A DNA stretch of 64,000 nucleotides. Source: Rhizobiales bacterium GAS188. GTDB taxonomy: Bacteria > Pseudomonadota > Alphaproteobacteria > Rhizobiales > Beijerinckiaceae. The position numbers and the translations under genes were made by a program. The stretch lies in NCBI GenBank assembly GCA_900104855.1, contig FNSS01000001.1, positions 6,138,001 through 6,202,000 on the forward strand, written 5' to 3'. Below the pieces are notes generated by a model. It did no database searches. It was not told the origin of the DNA and saw nothing but the letters and a program-made list of their open reading frames with translations. Below are positions 25,723-34,019 of the stretch, one piece after another. Positions within the stretch are counted from its first letter, which is position 1. Each line of letters opens with the position of its first letter.

Positions 25723-28641
25723 ATGGGTCGGATGAAGCATAGCGCCTGCGCTCCGAGGGGACGGACCGGGCAGACACCTCGTCGAGGCCGTCGCAAATCA
25801 TCCGATAGCGCCAAGCTTGCAGTGATCGAGACGGCGCTCGAGCATCTCAATCAAGGCTTCTGCATATTCGACCGGGAGCATAAGCTCGTCATCTGCAATG
25901 ATCGCTATATCAACATGTATAGGTTGCCCGCCGAGCTGAAGCGTCCGGGCACGCCGCTGCGCCTGATCCTCGAGCGCAGATTCGACATTGGGGTTAACGA
26001 TTCCGAAGATCGCGAAGCCTGCATCCGCGACTGGACGCAAGCGGTAAGCGCCAAGACCACAACCAAGACGATGGTGAGGTTCAAGGACGGCAGGGTGCTG
26101 TGCCGCGATCACCTGCCGCTATCGGATGGCGGATTCGTCTCGATCTTCGAGGACGTGACGGAGGGGCTGCGAACCGCGAACGATCTCGATCGGATGCAGA
26201 GCTTCCTCGATTCGGTGATCGCCAATATTCCGGCAATGGTGGTCGTGAAGGAAGTGCGGGAACGTCGTTGCCTTCTCGTCAACAAATCCGCCGAAGAGTT
26301 CCTTGGCATTTCTCGCGAGGAGATGATCGGGAAGACGGTCTACGACTTCCTCCCGAGGGCGGATGCCGAGCTCATCGACAGGCAGGACGACGCCGCCCTG
26401 CAAGCGCGAGACGACCTCACGATCTACCAGACGACGGCACATACGAGACGTGCCGGCCTGCGCCAGTTGAACGCGAAAAGGGTGGTGATCCGCGACCAAC
26501 AGGGATTGCCGCGCTTCTTGATGCTGGTGGCCGAGGATGTGACGGACCGCCTGGAGACCGAAAGAGCGCTCGATCGCACCCAGAGCTTTCTCGACACGAT
26601 CATCGAGAATGTCCCGGCCATCCTGTTCGTGAAGGACGTGCAGGGGCGCTACACTCTGGTCAACCGAGCAGCCGAAAAATTCTTCGGCGCGCCGCGTGAC
26701 GAGATGATCGGCAAGAATGCCGGCGACATCTATGTCAAGGCTCAAGCCGACGACATCGCGGCGCGCGACGCCGAGGCCTTGCAGTCGCCAGAGGCCCTGA
26801 CGATCAACGAACACTCGCTGGACACGCCTGGTTCGGGCTTGCGTCACGTCATCAGCAAGAGGCTCGTCCTGCGGGATCCGAACGGCAATCCCCAATCGAT
26901 GCTCGTCCTCGTCGAGGACCAGACCGAGCGCCTCGAGCGGGAAGGCGAGCTCGATCGTGCGCGGACCTTTCTCGATGCGATCATCGAGAACATCCCCATG
27001 TCGATCACCGTGAAGAGCGCGGCAGAACTCCGATATCGCACGATCAACCGGGCTGCCGAGAAGCTGCTTGGCATGCCGCGCGACAAAGTGATCGGCGCGA
27101 AGTGCTTCGATCTATTTCCGGCGGATCTGGCGGGAACAATCCACGCTTCCGACCGGGAGGCACTCCGCGCCGGTGGCGAGGTGCTGACGCATGAATCGTC
27201 CGCCTTCTCCGAGCCCGGCGCCGAGCGCATACGCGCCGTAAGGAGGCTCGCGATCAATGGTGCCGACGGACAGCCGCAATTCTTGCTGACCATGGGCGAG
27301 GACATTACCGAGCGCAAACGTGCCATCGAACGCATCGAGTTCATGGCGCATCATGATCCTCTGACCCAGCTGCCGAACCGCGCGACCTTTCATGAGCATC
27401 TGGCGCGCATGTTCGGCGAAGCTTCGAATTCAGGGAAAGGTTTTGCGGTCCTGTGCATCGATGTCGACCGCTTCAAGGAGGTCAACGACGTCTTCGGCCA
27501 CGCAGTCGGAGATGAGTTCCTGAAGGCGGTCTCCGAACGCCTGCGGAGGGCAGCGGAAGGGGCATTCCTGGCGCGTCTCGGCGGTGACGAATTCACCTTG
27601 ATCACGGCCTGCGGGCCGCAGCCGGCGCTGGCCGAAGCCTTGGTCGAGCGGATGTTCGAAATGGCCTCGGGCGATGTCGAGATCCAGGGCCACCAGATCC
27701 GTATCGGCCTCAGCGTCGGAGTGTCGATGTATCCGGCCGACGCCACCGATGCCAGCACCCTGCTCAGCAATGCGGATACGGCGCTCTATCGGGCGAAGAA
27801 GGAGGGGCGCGGCACGGTTCGTTTCTACGATGTGGAGATGGATCGGCGCACCCGCGAGCATCATGCCCTGCAGCATGATCTGCGCTTGGGTATCGGCCGT
27901 GACGAGCTCGTGCTGCATTATCAGCCGCAGGCCCGGATGGGGGGCGAGATCATCGGCTTCGAGGCCTTGATCCGCTGGCTGCATCCGAAGCGCGGCCTGA
28001 TTTCGCCGGGCAGCTTCATTCCGGCCGCCGAGGAAAACGGGCTGATCGTGGCGATCGGCGAATGGACGTTGCGCGAGGCCTGCCGCGAGGCGGCGTCATG
28101 GGGGATGCCGCTGCAGGTCGCCCTCAACCTGTCGCCGGTGCAGTTCCGCCACGGCGACCTGCCGAGCCTCGTGCACCGCGTGCTGCTGGAGACGGGCCTC
28201 AACCCCAATCGCCTCGAGCTCGAAATCACCGAGAGTGCCTTGATCGGCGATTTCGCGCGCGCTTTGTCCATCCTGCGCCGGCTGAAGGCGCTCGGCGTCA
28301 GGATCGCCATGGATGATTTCGGGACGGGATACTCATCCTTGTCCTATCTGCAGTCCTTCCCCTTCGACAAGATCAAGATCGATCGCAGCTTCATCATGAA
28401 CCTCATGACCAGCCCGCAATCGGCGACGATCGTGCGCGCCGTGATCGGCCTGGCGCGCGGCCTCGACTTGCCGGTCATCGCCGAAGGGGTCGAGACGCAA
28501 GACCAGCTCGCCTTCCTGGCGCGCGAGGCCTGTGACGAGGTGCAGGGTTACCTGATCGGCCGGCCGCGTCCGATCGACGATTATGCGGCGCTCGTCGGCG
28601 CGGCGCCGGCGACGGCGCAGCCGGCTTCGTCGGTGGGGTAG
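25723..28641 (+). CDS. PAS-GGDEF-EAL cyclic-di-GMP signalling protein
   Basis: 972-residue cytoplasmic sensor with no membrane segment. A first PAS domain (residues about 35-145, ALEHLNQGFCIFDREHKL) is followed by three related PAS repeats (about 155-275, 282-400, 407-525), each opened by a FLDxxIxNxP motif. The GGDEF site is intact at residues 620-624, so diguanylate cyclase activity is possible. The EAL domain begins EALIRW (E at 747) and keeps ELEITESAL, DDFGTGYSSL and KIDRSFI, so phosphodiesterase activity is also possible. It stands alone. Which activity dominates cannot be read. An in-frame ATG at 25732 is an alternative start. Confidence 0.93.
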   Translation: MGRMKHSACAPRGRTGQTPRRGRRKSSDSAKLAVIETALEHLNQGFCIFDREHKLVICNDRYINMYRLPAELKRPGTPLRLILERRFDIGVNDSEDREACIRDWTQAVSAKTTTKTMVRFKDGRVLCRDHLPLSDGGFVSIFEDVTEGLRTANDLDRMQSFLDSVIANIPAMVVVKEVRERRCLLVNKSAEEFLGISREEMIGKTVYDFLPRADAELIDRQDDAALQARDDLTIYQTTAHTRRAGLRQLNAKRVVIRDQQGLPRFLMLVAEDVTDRLETERALDRTQSFLDTIIENVPAILFVKDVQGRYTLVNRAAEKFFGAPRDEMIGKNAGDIYVKAQADDIAARDAEALQSPEALTINEHSLDTPGSGLRHVISKRLVLRDPNGNPQSMLVLVEDQTERLEREGELDRARTFLDAIIENIPMSITVKSAAELRYRTINRAAEKLLGMPRDKVIGAKCFDLFPADLAGTIHASDREALRAGGEVLTHESSAFSEPGAERIRAVRRLAINGADGQPQFLLTMGEDITERKRAIERIEFMAHHDPLTQLPNRATFHEHLARMFGEASNSGKGFAVLCIDVDRFKEVNDVFGHAVGDEFLKAVSERLRRAAEGAFLARLGGDEFTLITACGPQPALAEALVERMFEMASGDVEIQGHQIRIGLSVGVSMYPADATDASTLLSNADTALYRAKKEGRGTVRFYDVEMDRRTREHHALQHDLRLGIGRDELVLHYQPQARMGGEIIGFEALIRWLHPKRGLISPGSFIPAAEENGLIVAIGEWTLREACREAASWGMPLQVALNLSPVQFRHGDLPSLVHRVLLETGLNPNRLELEITESALIGDFARALSILRRLKALGVRIAMDDFGTGYSSLSYLQSFPFDKIKIDRSFIMNLMTSPQSATIVRAVIGLARGLDLPVIAEGVETQDQLAFLAREACDEVQGYLIGRPRPIDDYAALVGAAPATAQPASSVG

Positions 28642-28807
28642 TGCTGGGAAGCATAAAAAGCTGCTGCGCGGATCGCGGCGCGGCGACTCCTCCCATGCGG
28701 TCGAGCCAGGGCGGCTGAAGGCTCGCTCTTGCCAAAAGGTCCGGGATACGCGACGATCGACCTGACGCTCGAATGGCCGGATCTTGTGCATCCACCCAGG
28801 GGGGCAT

Positions 28808-30850
28808 ATGCGTCGCCATCACAGAGCTATGATATTGTCGGTTATTGCCTCGGCAAGCATCGCTGGCGGTCCAGCAACACCCGCTGAGTTCGAGGCCGGT
28901 ACAGCGATAACGGATCCGTCGGTGTTATTCGCGCTCGAGACGGCTGAGCCTGGGAGCCCGGGATTTCGTATCGACGCCCTCGTCGCGCCGAATGGCGGAA
29001 AGTCGGTAGCTATTCGAAATGACAATTTGTTCAGGGGAGCCCTCAGCCCGATAGCGAGGAGCTTGATCCACTCGATCGACACGCTTCCCGAACAGAGCCT
29101 GGACAACGACGCGAAAGCGGTCTTCAAAAATGGAGGGTCACCGGATTTTAGATTCAGCTCTCGATTTATCGTCGACAAAAGTTCGACATTTCAATTGGTC
29201 GGCGTGATCAATCGGATGGACAGGGCATATAGGATAATCGATGGGCATCATAAGAAAATCGATAATTGTGGCGAGATTCGTTTCATATATAGATTCACAT
29301 ATGATGTTGTGACAGTCGACAATATGGAGATTACTTCACGGCTCCCCATCACTTTCAATGTTGTCCTCAACGCAAAGGATGCCTCCGATCCAACTCCTTG
29401 TTCCGTGATTGCCAAACGCTGGTTGGACGCAGGAGCGCAAACGACGACGGGCAAGCCGTTGGCTGATTTTCTTCGCTCGGCGAGCGGGCCGCTCGGAAAC
29501 ATCAATCCATCATTGGTTGACCGAATCGAGGTCAATTTTCAGATGCTCCGTCTGCCGGTTAGCTCAAAGCCGGACATGGGCGGGCATGCAGAGTATCTGC
29601 TGAAGATATTTCGGCGGTCGGGCCCGACCAAGCCGTTCCTGGTCACCTATCTCGAGAATGAGATAGACCGAACAAAGCTGCAATCTGATCCGGCGCTATT
29701 GGGCAATTTCAAAAAGTGGCTCTTCAGGCCGGCGTCAATTGCGGCGCTCGACCAGGGTATTCTTGATATTCCGACCGACTACCTTGCGACAGAAGCAAAA
29801 TCAATATCGCCGGCAGGGCCTGCTCGAAGCGAAAACCAGCCTTCCTTCGGGTTGATGAGTGACGAGGAAATTCAGGCCGCACTCGACCAATATCTCGCTA
29901 CGGGCGCAAAACTCAAAACGGTCCAATCGGTCGGCGGGTTCAAGAAGCGGCTCGACGATTTCAGCTGCAATGGCTGCCATCAGACCCGAGCCATCGCCGG
30001 ATTTCATTTTCCTGGCGCTGATCGAGCCGAAACGATTACGGCAAACTCTGTGCATATTCCTGGTTCTGCGCACTTCTTTGCCGACATTCCTCGGCGAAGA
30101 GCTGTCATCGAAGCCTTTGCCCAGAAAAAGCCTGTCGACTACTCCCGTGGTTTCTCGGGACGGCCGCTCGATAGATACAAGACCGCGCTCGCCGGGACCC
30201 AATTGTTCGATGGATGGGGAGCGGTCTGTTACATACAGCCGCCTGACGGCCAACCCGACAAGAGCTTCTCGTCCTGGACGTGCGGCACTGGCCTGGAGTG
30301 TCGCGACTTGCACGGTTCGGATCGGGAACCGAGCCTGGGAGTTTGCGTCACTGCCGGGGAGCGGAAGATTGGAGATCCGCTGGAGTTCGGCCGCATCGAG
30401 ACGGGCGCCTTCGGGAACGACAATTACAGCCGCATCTTTCCCAAAGGCGACGGTTTTCCCATGCCGCCGGAAGGACGGTCCGATTACGTGGCGTCTCATC
30501 AGGAGTTTCGCGCATCCGACTCGAGCGGTGGATTTCCCGCGGGCATGCTTCGGATCGATGGATGCGAGAACCTTCCCGGCGAAGCCAAATGCGGTCGTGT
30601 CGCCGCTACCGGTTTCAACAAGTGCATCAGCGACGGAAGGCCATTCCAGGATTGTTTGAAGCTGACCAAGACGGCCGGCTTGCGGGCTTGTGACAGAGCC
30701 AATCCGTGTCGACAGGATTATATCTGCACCGACCCCTATGCCGACCTGCCCGGGGACAAGAGCAAAGGTACGTGTATCCCGCCATATTTCGTCTTTCAGT
30801 TCCGCGTCGACGGCCATCCCAGCAGCTTTGGAGAGCCAAACCCGGACTGA
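28808..30850 (+). CDS. Secreted protein of unknown family with one CxxCH motif
   Basis: 680-residue protein. The chosen ATG at 28808 follows a GGGGGG stretch and gives a signal-peptide-like start (MRRHHRAMILSVIASASIAG). The middle contains CNGCHQTR at residues 387-391, a c-type heme binding motif. The C-terminal third is rich in cysteines (at least twelve), suggesting disulphides. The base composition of 28.9-30.0 kb is visibly more AT-rich than its neighbours, with codons such as ATA and AAT, which hints at transfer. Function is unknown; a periplasmic or surface protein with a single heme or metal site is possible. Confidence 0.75.
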   Translation: MRRHHRAMILSVIASASIAGGPATPAEFEAGTAITDPSVLFALETAEPGSPGFRIDALVAPNGGKSVAIRNDNLFRGALSPIARSLIHSIDTLPEQSLDNDAKAVFKNGGSPDFRFSSRFIVDKSSTFQLVGVINRMDRAYRIIDGHHKKIDNCGEIRFIYRFTYDVVTVDNMEITSRLPITFNVVLNAKDASDPTPCSVIAKRWLDAGAQTTTGKPLADFLRSASGPLGNINPSLVDRIEVNFQMLRLPVSSKPDMGGHAEYLLKIFRRSGPTKPFLVTYLENEIDRTKLQSDPALLGNFKKWLFRPASIAALDQGILDIPTDYLATEAKSISPAGPARSENQPSFGLMSDEEIQAALDQYLATGAKLKTVQSVGGFKKRLDDFSCNGCHQTRAIAGFHFPGADRAETITANSVHIPGSAHFFADIPRRRAVIEAFAQKKPVDYSRGFSGRPLDRYKTALAGTQLFDGWGAVCYIQPPDGQPDKSFSSWTCGTGLECRDLHGSDREPSLGVCVTAGERKIGDPLEFGRIETGAFGNDNYSRIFPKGDGFPMPPEGRSDYVASHQEFRASDSSGGFPAGMLRIDGCENLPGEAKCGRVAATGFNKCISDGRPFQDCLKLTKTAGLRACDRANPCRQDYICTDPYADLPGDKSKGTCIPPYFVFQFRVDGHPSSFGEPNPD

Positions 30851-31231
30851 GCGGATTGCTCGTGCATTGCTGGATTTGACGCACGCCACGCCATGACAGC
30901 GCTCCGCGCGGGCGAGGGGAGGGAGGCGGCATATCGCGGGCTCGCGCCCGCCCATCCGGGCAACTCGGGAAGCGGTGATCCGCGCGTCTCCGCTGCGCCC
31001 TGCGGCTCAAGTCAATCCGCATGATGACGTGCCCTCACCGTTGCGGCTGATGCAGTGAACGCATTGGCTGTGGCAAATCTGGGCCGGAATTTTGCCGGGA
31101 CAGCGCCTGAACGGCCGATCCGACGGCGCTTCGCGTGCCGCACGCGCCTGGCCCGGAATCGTCACTTTGTCATGCGAGGCAGCTAGCGGCATAAGGGCGC
31201 TACCTTACCTCCGAGATCCAGGATCGATGCG
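30851..31231. other. Intergenic region upstream of the potassium transporter
   Basis: 381 bp with no supported gene; short frames here are not preceded by ribosome binding sites. It should contain the promoter of the potassium transporter. I see no riboswitch I can identify. Confidence 0.45.
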
Positions 31232-33130
31232 ATGAATGAGGCCAATGCGGGCACGCCCTCTCCAACGCTGCGCCCGATCGTCCCTGCGAGCCTGTTCGGC
31301 TTGGGGCTCTCGGCGCTCGGCATCGTCTTCGGCGATATCGGGACGAGCCCACTCTATACGCTCAAGACCGTTCTCTCCTTGACCGGCGCCGCGCCCACCC
31401 CCGATGTGGTCCTCGGTATCCTCTCGCTGATCCTGTGGACGCTCGTCATCGTCACATCGGTCAAATATGTCAGCTTCGCCATGAGCATCGACAATGACGG
31501 CGAAGGCGGCGTTCTCGCTCTCATGTCGCTTCTCGGCACCAAGAAGCATCAGCGGCCCGCAATCGTCGCCGTGGGGCTGTTTGGGGCAGCGCTGATCTAC
31601 GGCGATGGAGCCATAACCCCCGCGATCTCGGTCCTCTCGGCGCTCGAGGGGCTCGCTATCGCAACGCCCGCTTTCCAGCCTTATGTGCTGCCGGCTGCGG
31701 TGGCGATCCTGATCGCCTTGTTCGCGATCCAACCGCAAGGCACTTCGTGGATCGGCAAGGCCTTTGGCCCCATCATGGGCGTCTGGTTTCTGATGATCGC
31801 GGCGCTCGGAGTTTGGGGTATCGCGCAACATCCCGCGGTCCTGGCCGCCATAAATCCCCTCTACGGACTGCGTTATCTATTCTCCAACGGCTATGCGAGC
31901 TTTCTGGTCCTCGGAGGCGTATTCCTCTGCGTGACCGGCGCGGAGGCGCTCTACGCCGATATGGGACATTTCGGTGCCCGCCCGATCCGCCTCGCCTGGT
32001 CCGGCGTGGTCTTCCCGAGCCTGCTCCTGAATTACGCCGGTCAGTCCGCCATCGTCCTCGACGGAGCTTCGACCACGGACAATATCTTCTTCCGCCTGTG
32101 TCCCGCGCCGCTGCTCGTTCCCTTGGTGGTCCTGGCGACGATCGCGACGGTCATCGCCAGCCAATCGATCATCACCGGGGCATTCTCCATGACGCGCCAG
32201 GCGATCCAACTCGGCTGGCTGCCGCGTCTGCGGATCACCCAGACGTCGGAGCGGGGCTACGGGCAGATCTATGTCGGGGCGGTCAATTGGCTGTTGATGG
32301 TCGTGACCGTCGGCCTGACGCTGTTCTTCGGAAAGTCGGACAATCTCGCCGCCGCCTATGGGATCGCAGTCTCGGCGACGATGCTCATGACCTCGGCTCT
32401 CCTCTTCATCGCCATGCGTGAAGTCTGGGGCTGGAGCCTGCTATCGGCAGGTGCGGTCGCCGGGGCCTTCCTCTGCGTCGACGCCGGATTCTTCGCTGCG
32501 AATATCGTCAAGGTCCTGGACGGCGGTTATGTCCCGCTCATCTTGGCGTGTCTCGTCTACGGGATCATGCTGGTGTGGCATCGCGGTTCGCAAGCGGTCG
32601 CGCAGGCGATCAGCGAACGGCTCATCCCGGTCGACGAGTTCATGGCTTCGATCGAGGCTCGCAAGATTCCGCGCGTTCCCGGCACGGCGGTGTTCATCAC
32701 CCGGACCACGCACGACACGCCGCCGGTGATGGTCTGGCACGTCAAGCACAACCGCGCCCTGCACCATCATCTCTTTGTCCTGACCGTGGTGACCGAATCC
32801 GTTCCCTGGATCGACGACTCCGAGCGGGTGTCCCTTACCGAGCTCGCACCGAATTTCTGGCGGATGACGGCGCGCTACGGATTCATGGAGAGGCCTGATG
32901 TTCCAGCCCTCTTGAGCAAGGCCCGAGGCCATGGATGTACGCTCGGTCTTGACGATGTCACCTATTATGTCGGCCACGAAACGGTCGTCGGTCGCCAGGA
33001 CGGCAAAGGTCTGCCGGCATGGGAAGAAGTGCTCTTCGCCGCGATGCAACGCAACGCCATTCATGCCACCGACTTTTTCCGGCTGCCGTCCGACAGCGTC
33101 GTCGAAATCGGTCGGCAGATCGCGGTCTGA
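31232..33130 (+). CDS. kup: Kup family low-affinity potassium transporter
   Basis: 632-residue membrane protein of the Kup/HAK/KT family. The N-terminus has LGIVFGDIGTSPLYTLKT, the family signature, followed by about twelve hydrophobic segments with GDGAITPAISVLSALEGL and TGAEALYADMGHFG. A C-terminal cytoplasmic domain of about 170 residues follows. It imports K+ by proton symport at the inner membrane. Rhizobial genomes often carry several kup copies; this one is a stand-alone gene. Confidence 0.95.
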   Translation: MNEANAGTPSPTLRPIVPASLFGLGLSALGIVFGDIGTSPLYTLKTVLSLTGAAPTPDVVLGILSLILWTLVIVTSVKYVSFAMSIDNDGEGGVLALMSLLGTKKHQRPAIVAVGLFGAALIYGDGAITPAISVLSALEGLAIATPAFQPYVLPAAVAILIALFAIQPQGTSWIGKAFGPIMGVWFLMIAALGVWGIAQHPAVLAAINPLYGLRYLFSNGYASFLVLGGVFLCVTGAEALYADMGHFGARPIRLAWSGVVFPSLLLNYAGQSAIVLDGASTTDNIFFRLCPAPLLVPLVVLATIATVIASQSIITGAFSMTRQAIQLGWLPRLRITQTSERGYGQIYVGAVNWLLMVVTVGLTLFFGKSDNLAAAYGIAVSATMLMTSALLFIAMREVWGWSLLSAGAVAGAFLCVDAGFFAANIVKVLDGGYVPLILACLVYGIMLVWHRGSQAVAQAISERLIPVDEFMASIEARKIPRVPGTAVFITRTTHDTPPVMVWHVKHNRALHHHLFVLTVVTESVPWIDDSERVSLTELAPNFWRMTARYGFMERPDVPALLSKARGHGCTLGLDDVTYYVGHETVVGRQDGKGLPAWEEVLFAAMQRNAIHATDFFRLPSDSVVEIGRQIAV

Positions 33131-33192
33131 TGAGGTTGGCGCCGCCGGGCGTTCGGAAGGGCGCGCCGCTCGGCTGAATTCACCGGGGAGCT

Positions 33193-33546
33193 ATGTCGAA
33201 GAAGCCTGGCCCCCGGCCCGTGATGGTGGTCCTTGTAATCGTGTTCGCCGCGGTCGCCCGACCACTCCCTGGATCGTCTACCGACCCTGCCGGATTACAT
33301 CGAGCTACTGAGGTCGCCGAAATACCTCATTTTCTTCAAGAACTCGGCGCTCGTCTCGGTTACCGTCGTGACCATCACGATGTTGATCAGCATTCCGGCG
33401 GCCTTCACGCGGTCACGCCCCTCATCAAGGGCGACCTGCTCAATTGGGGCCAGATCATGACCGGCACGGCGCCGCCGCTCATTATCTATGCCTTCTTGAT
33501 GGACTATTGCATCCCTGGCCTCACCGCCGGCGCGATCGAGGCGTAA
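33193..33546 (+). pseudogene. Remnant of a carbohydrate ABC transporter permease
   Basis: Three pieces of one permease lie in two frames. The start MSKKPGPRPVMVVLVIVFA has a ribosome binding site (GGGGAG). The next piece, in the +1 frame from about 33287, reads LPDYIELLRSPKYLIFFKNS then ALVSVTVVTITMLISIPAAF. The end, back in the first frame, reads LIKGDLLNWGQIMTGTAPPL and IIYAFLMDYCIPGLTAGAIE. These match the start, first membrane segments and extreme C-terminus of MalG/UgpE-type permeases of about 280 residues, so most of the middle is deleted. An open frame of 117 codons crosses it by chance. It is very unlikely to make a working transporter. Confidence 0.82.
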
Positions 33547-34019
33547 GCGCAAAGGAGGCCCATTGGCCGAACGGGGTACCCTTTTTCTCGCCCTTGCGCA
33601 GCACCATATTCAGCGAGATCATCGCATCAGCGACATCCCAGGAACGGGAATAGCCGGCCGGGAGTTTGATCAAACGGCCGCTGCGCGAGATGATCGGGAG
33701 CGTGCTGCGCCGTTTGGCTTGCCCGGGGAGTATTGTGTTTCGATGCCGGAGGAGAAATTAATAGCCGGAGAATAGTTCCGTGTCTTCGCTACCCATTGTT
33801 GATGGATTGGTGTCGAAGGCTACTAGATTTGTGGACGCGCCCGGAAAAAATGCATTCGCCCAATAATTACCTCGGATTTGCACAGGGAATGATCAGGAAG
33901 TTTGTTTTGTCGCATTGTCCGTGAACCCGTTTGGGTGTCCAATCGACCCATAAGCTGAACTGATTCGGAATCGGCTTCTGGTTTCCTGTGGTACTTCGCC
34001 TGCGCCATGCCGGCCGGCA
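33547..34019. other. Intergenic region with possible further decayed coding sequence
   Basis: 473 bp between the permease remnant and prkA. On the minus strand, 33530-33712 reads as a coherent peptide without a proper start (SGRLIKLPAGYSRSWDVADA, then MISLNMVLRKGEKKGTPFGQ), which may be another gene fragment. The AT-richer part after 33720 probably holds the prkA promoter. No RNA gene is recognised. Confidence 0.4.

Noticed and set aside
33563-33775. 70-codon plus-strand frame after the permease remnant
   Set aside because: No protein-like pattern, and it runs antisense to the more coherent minus-strand frame.
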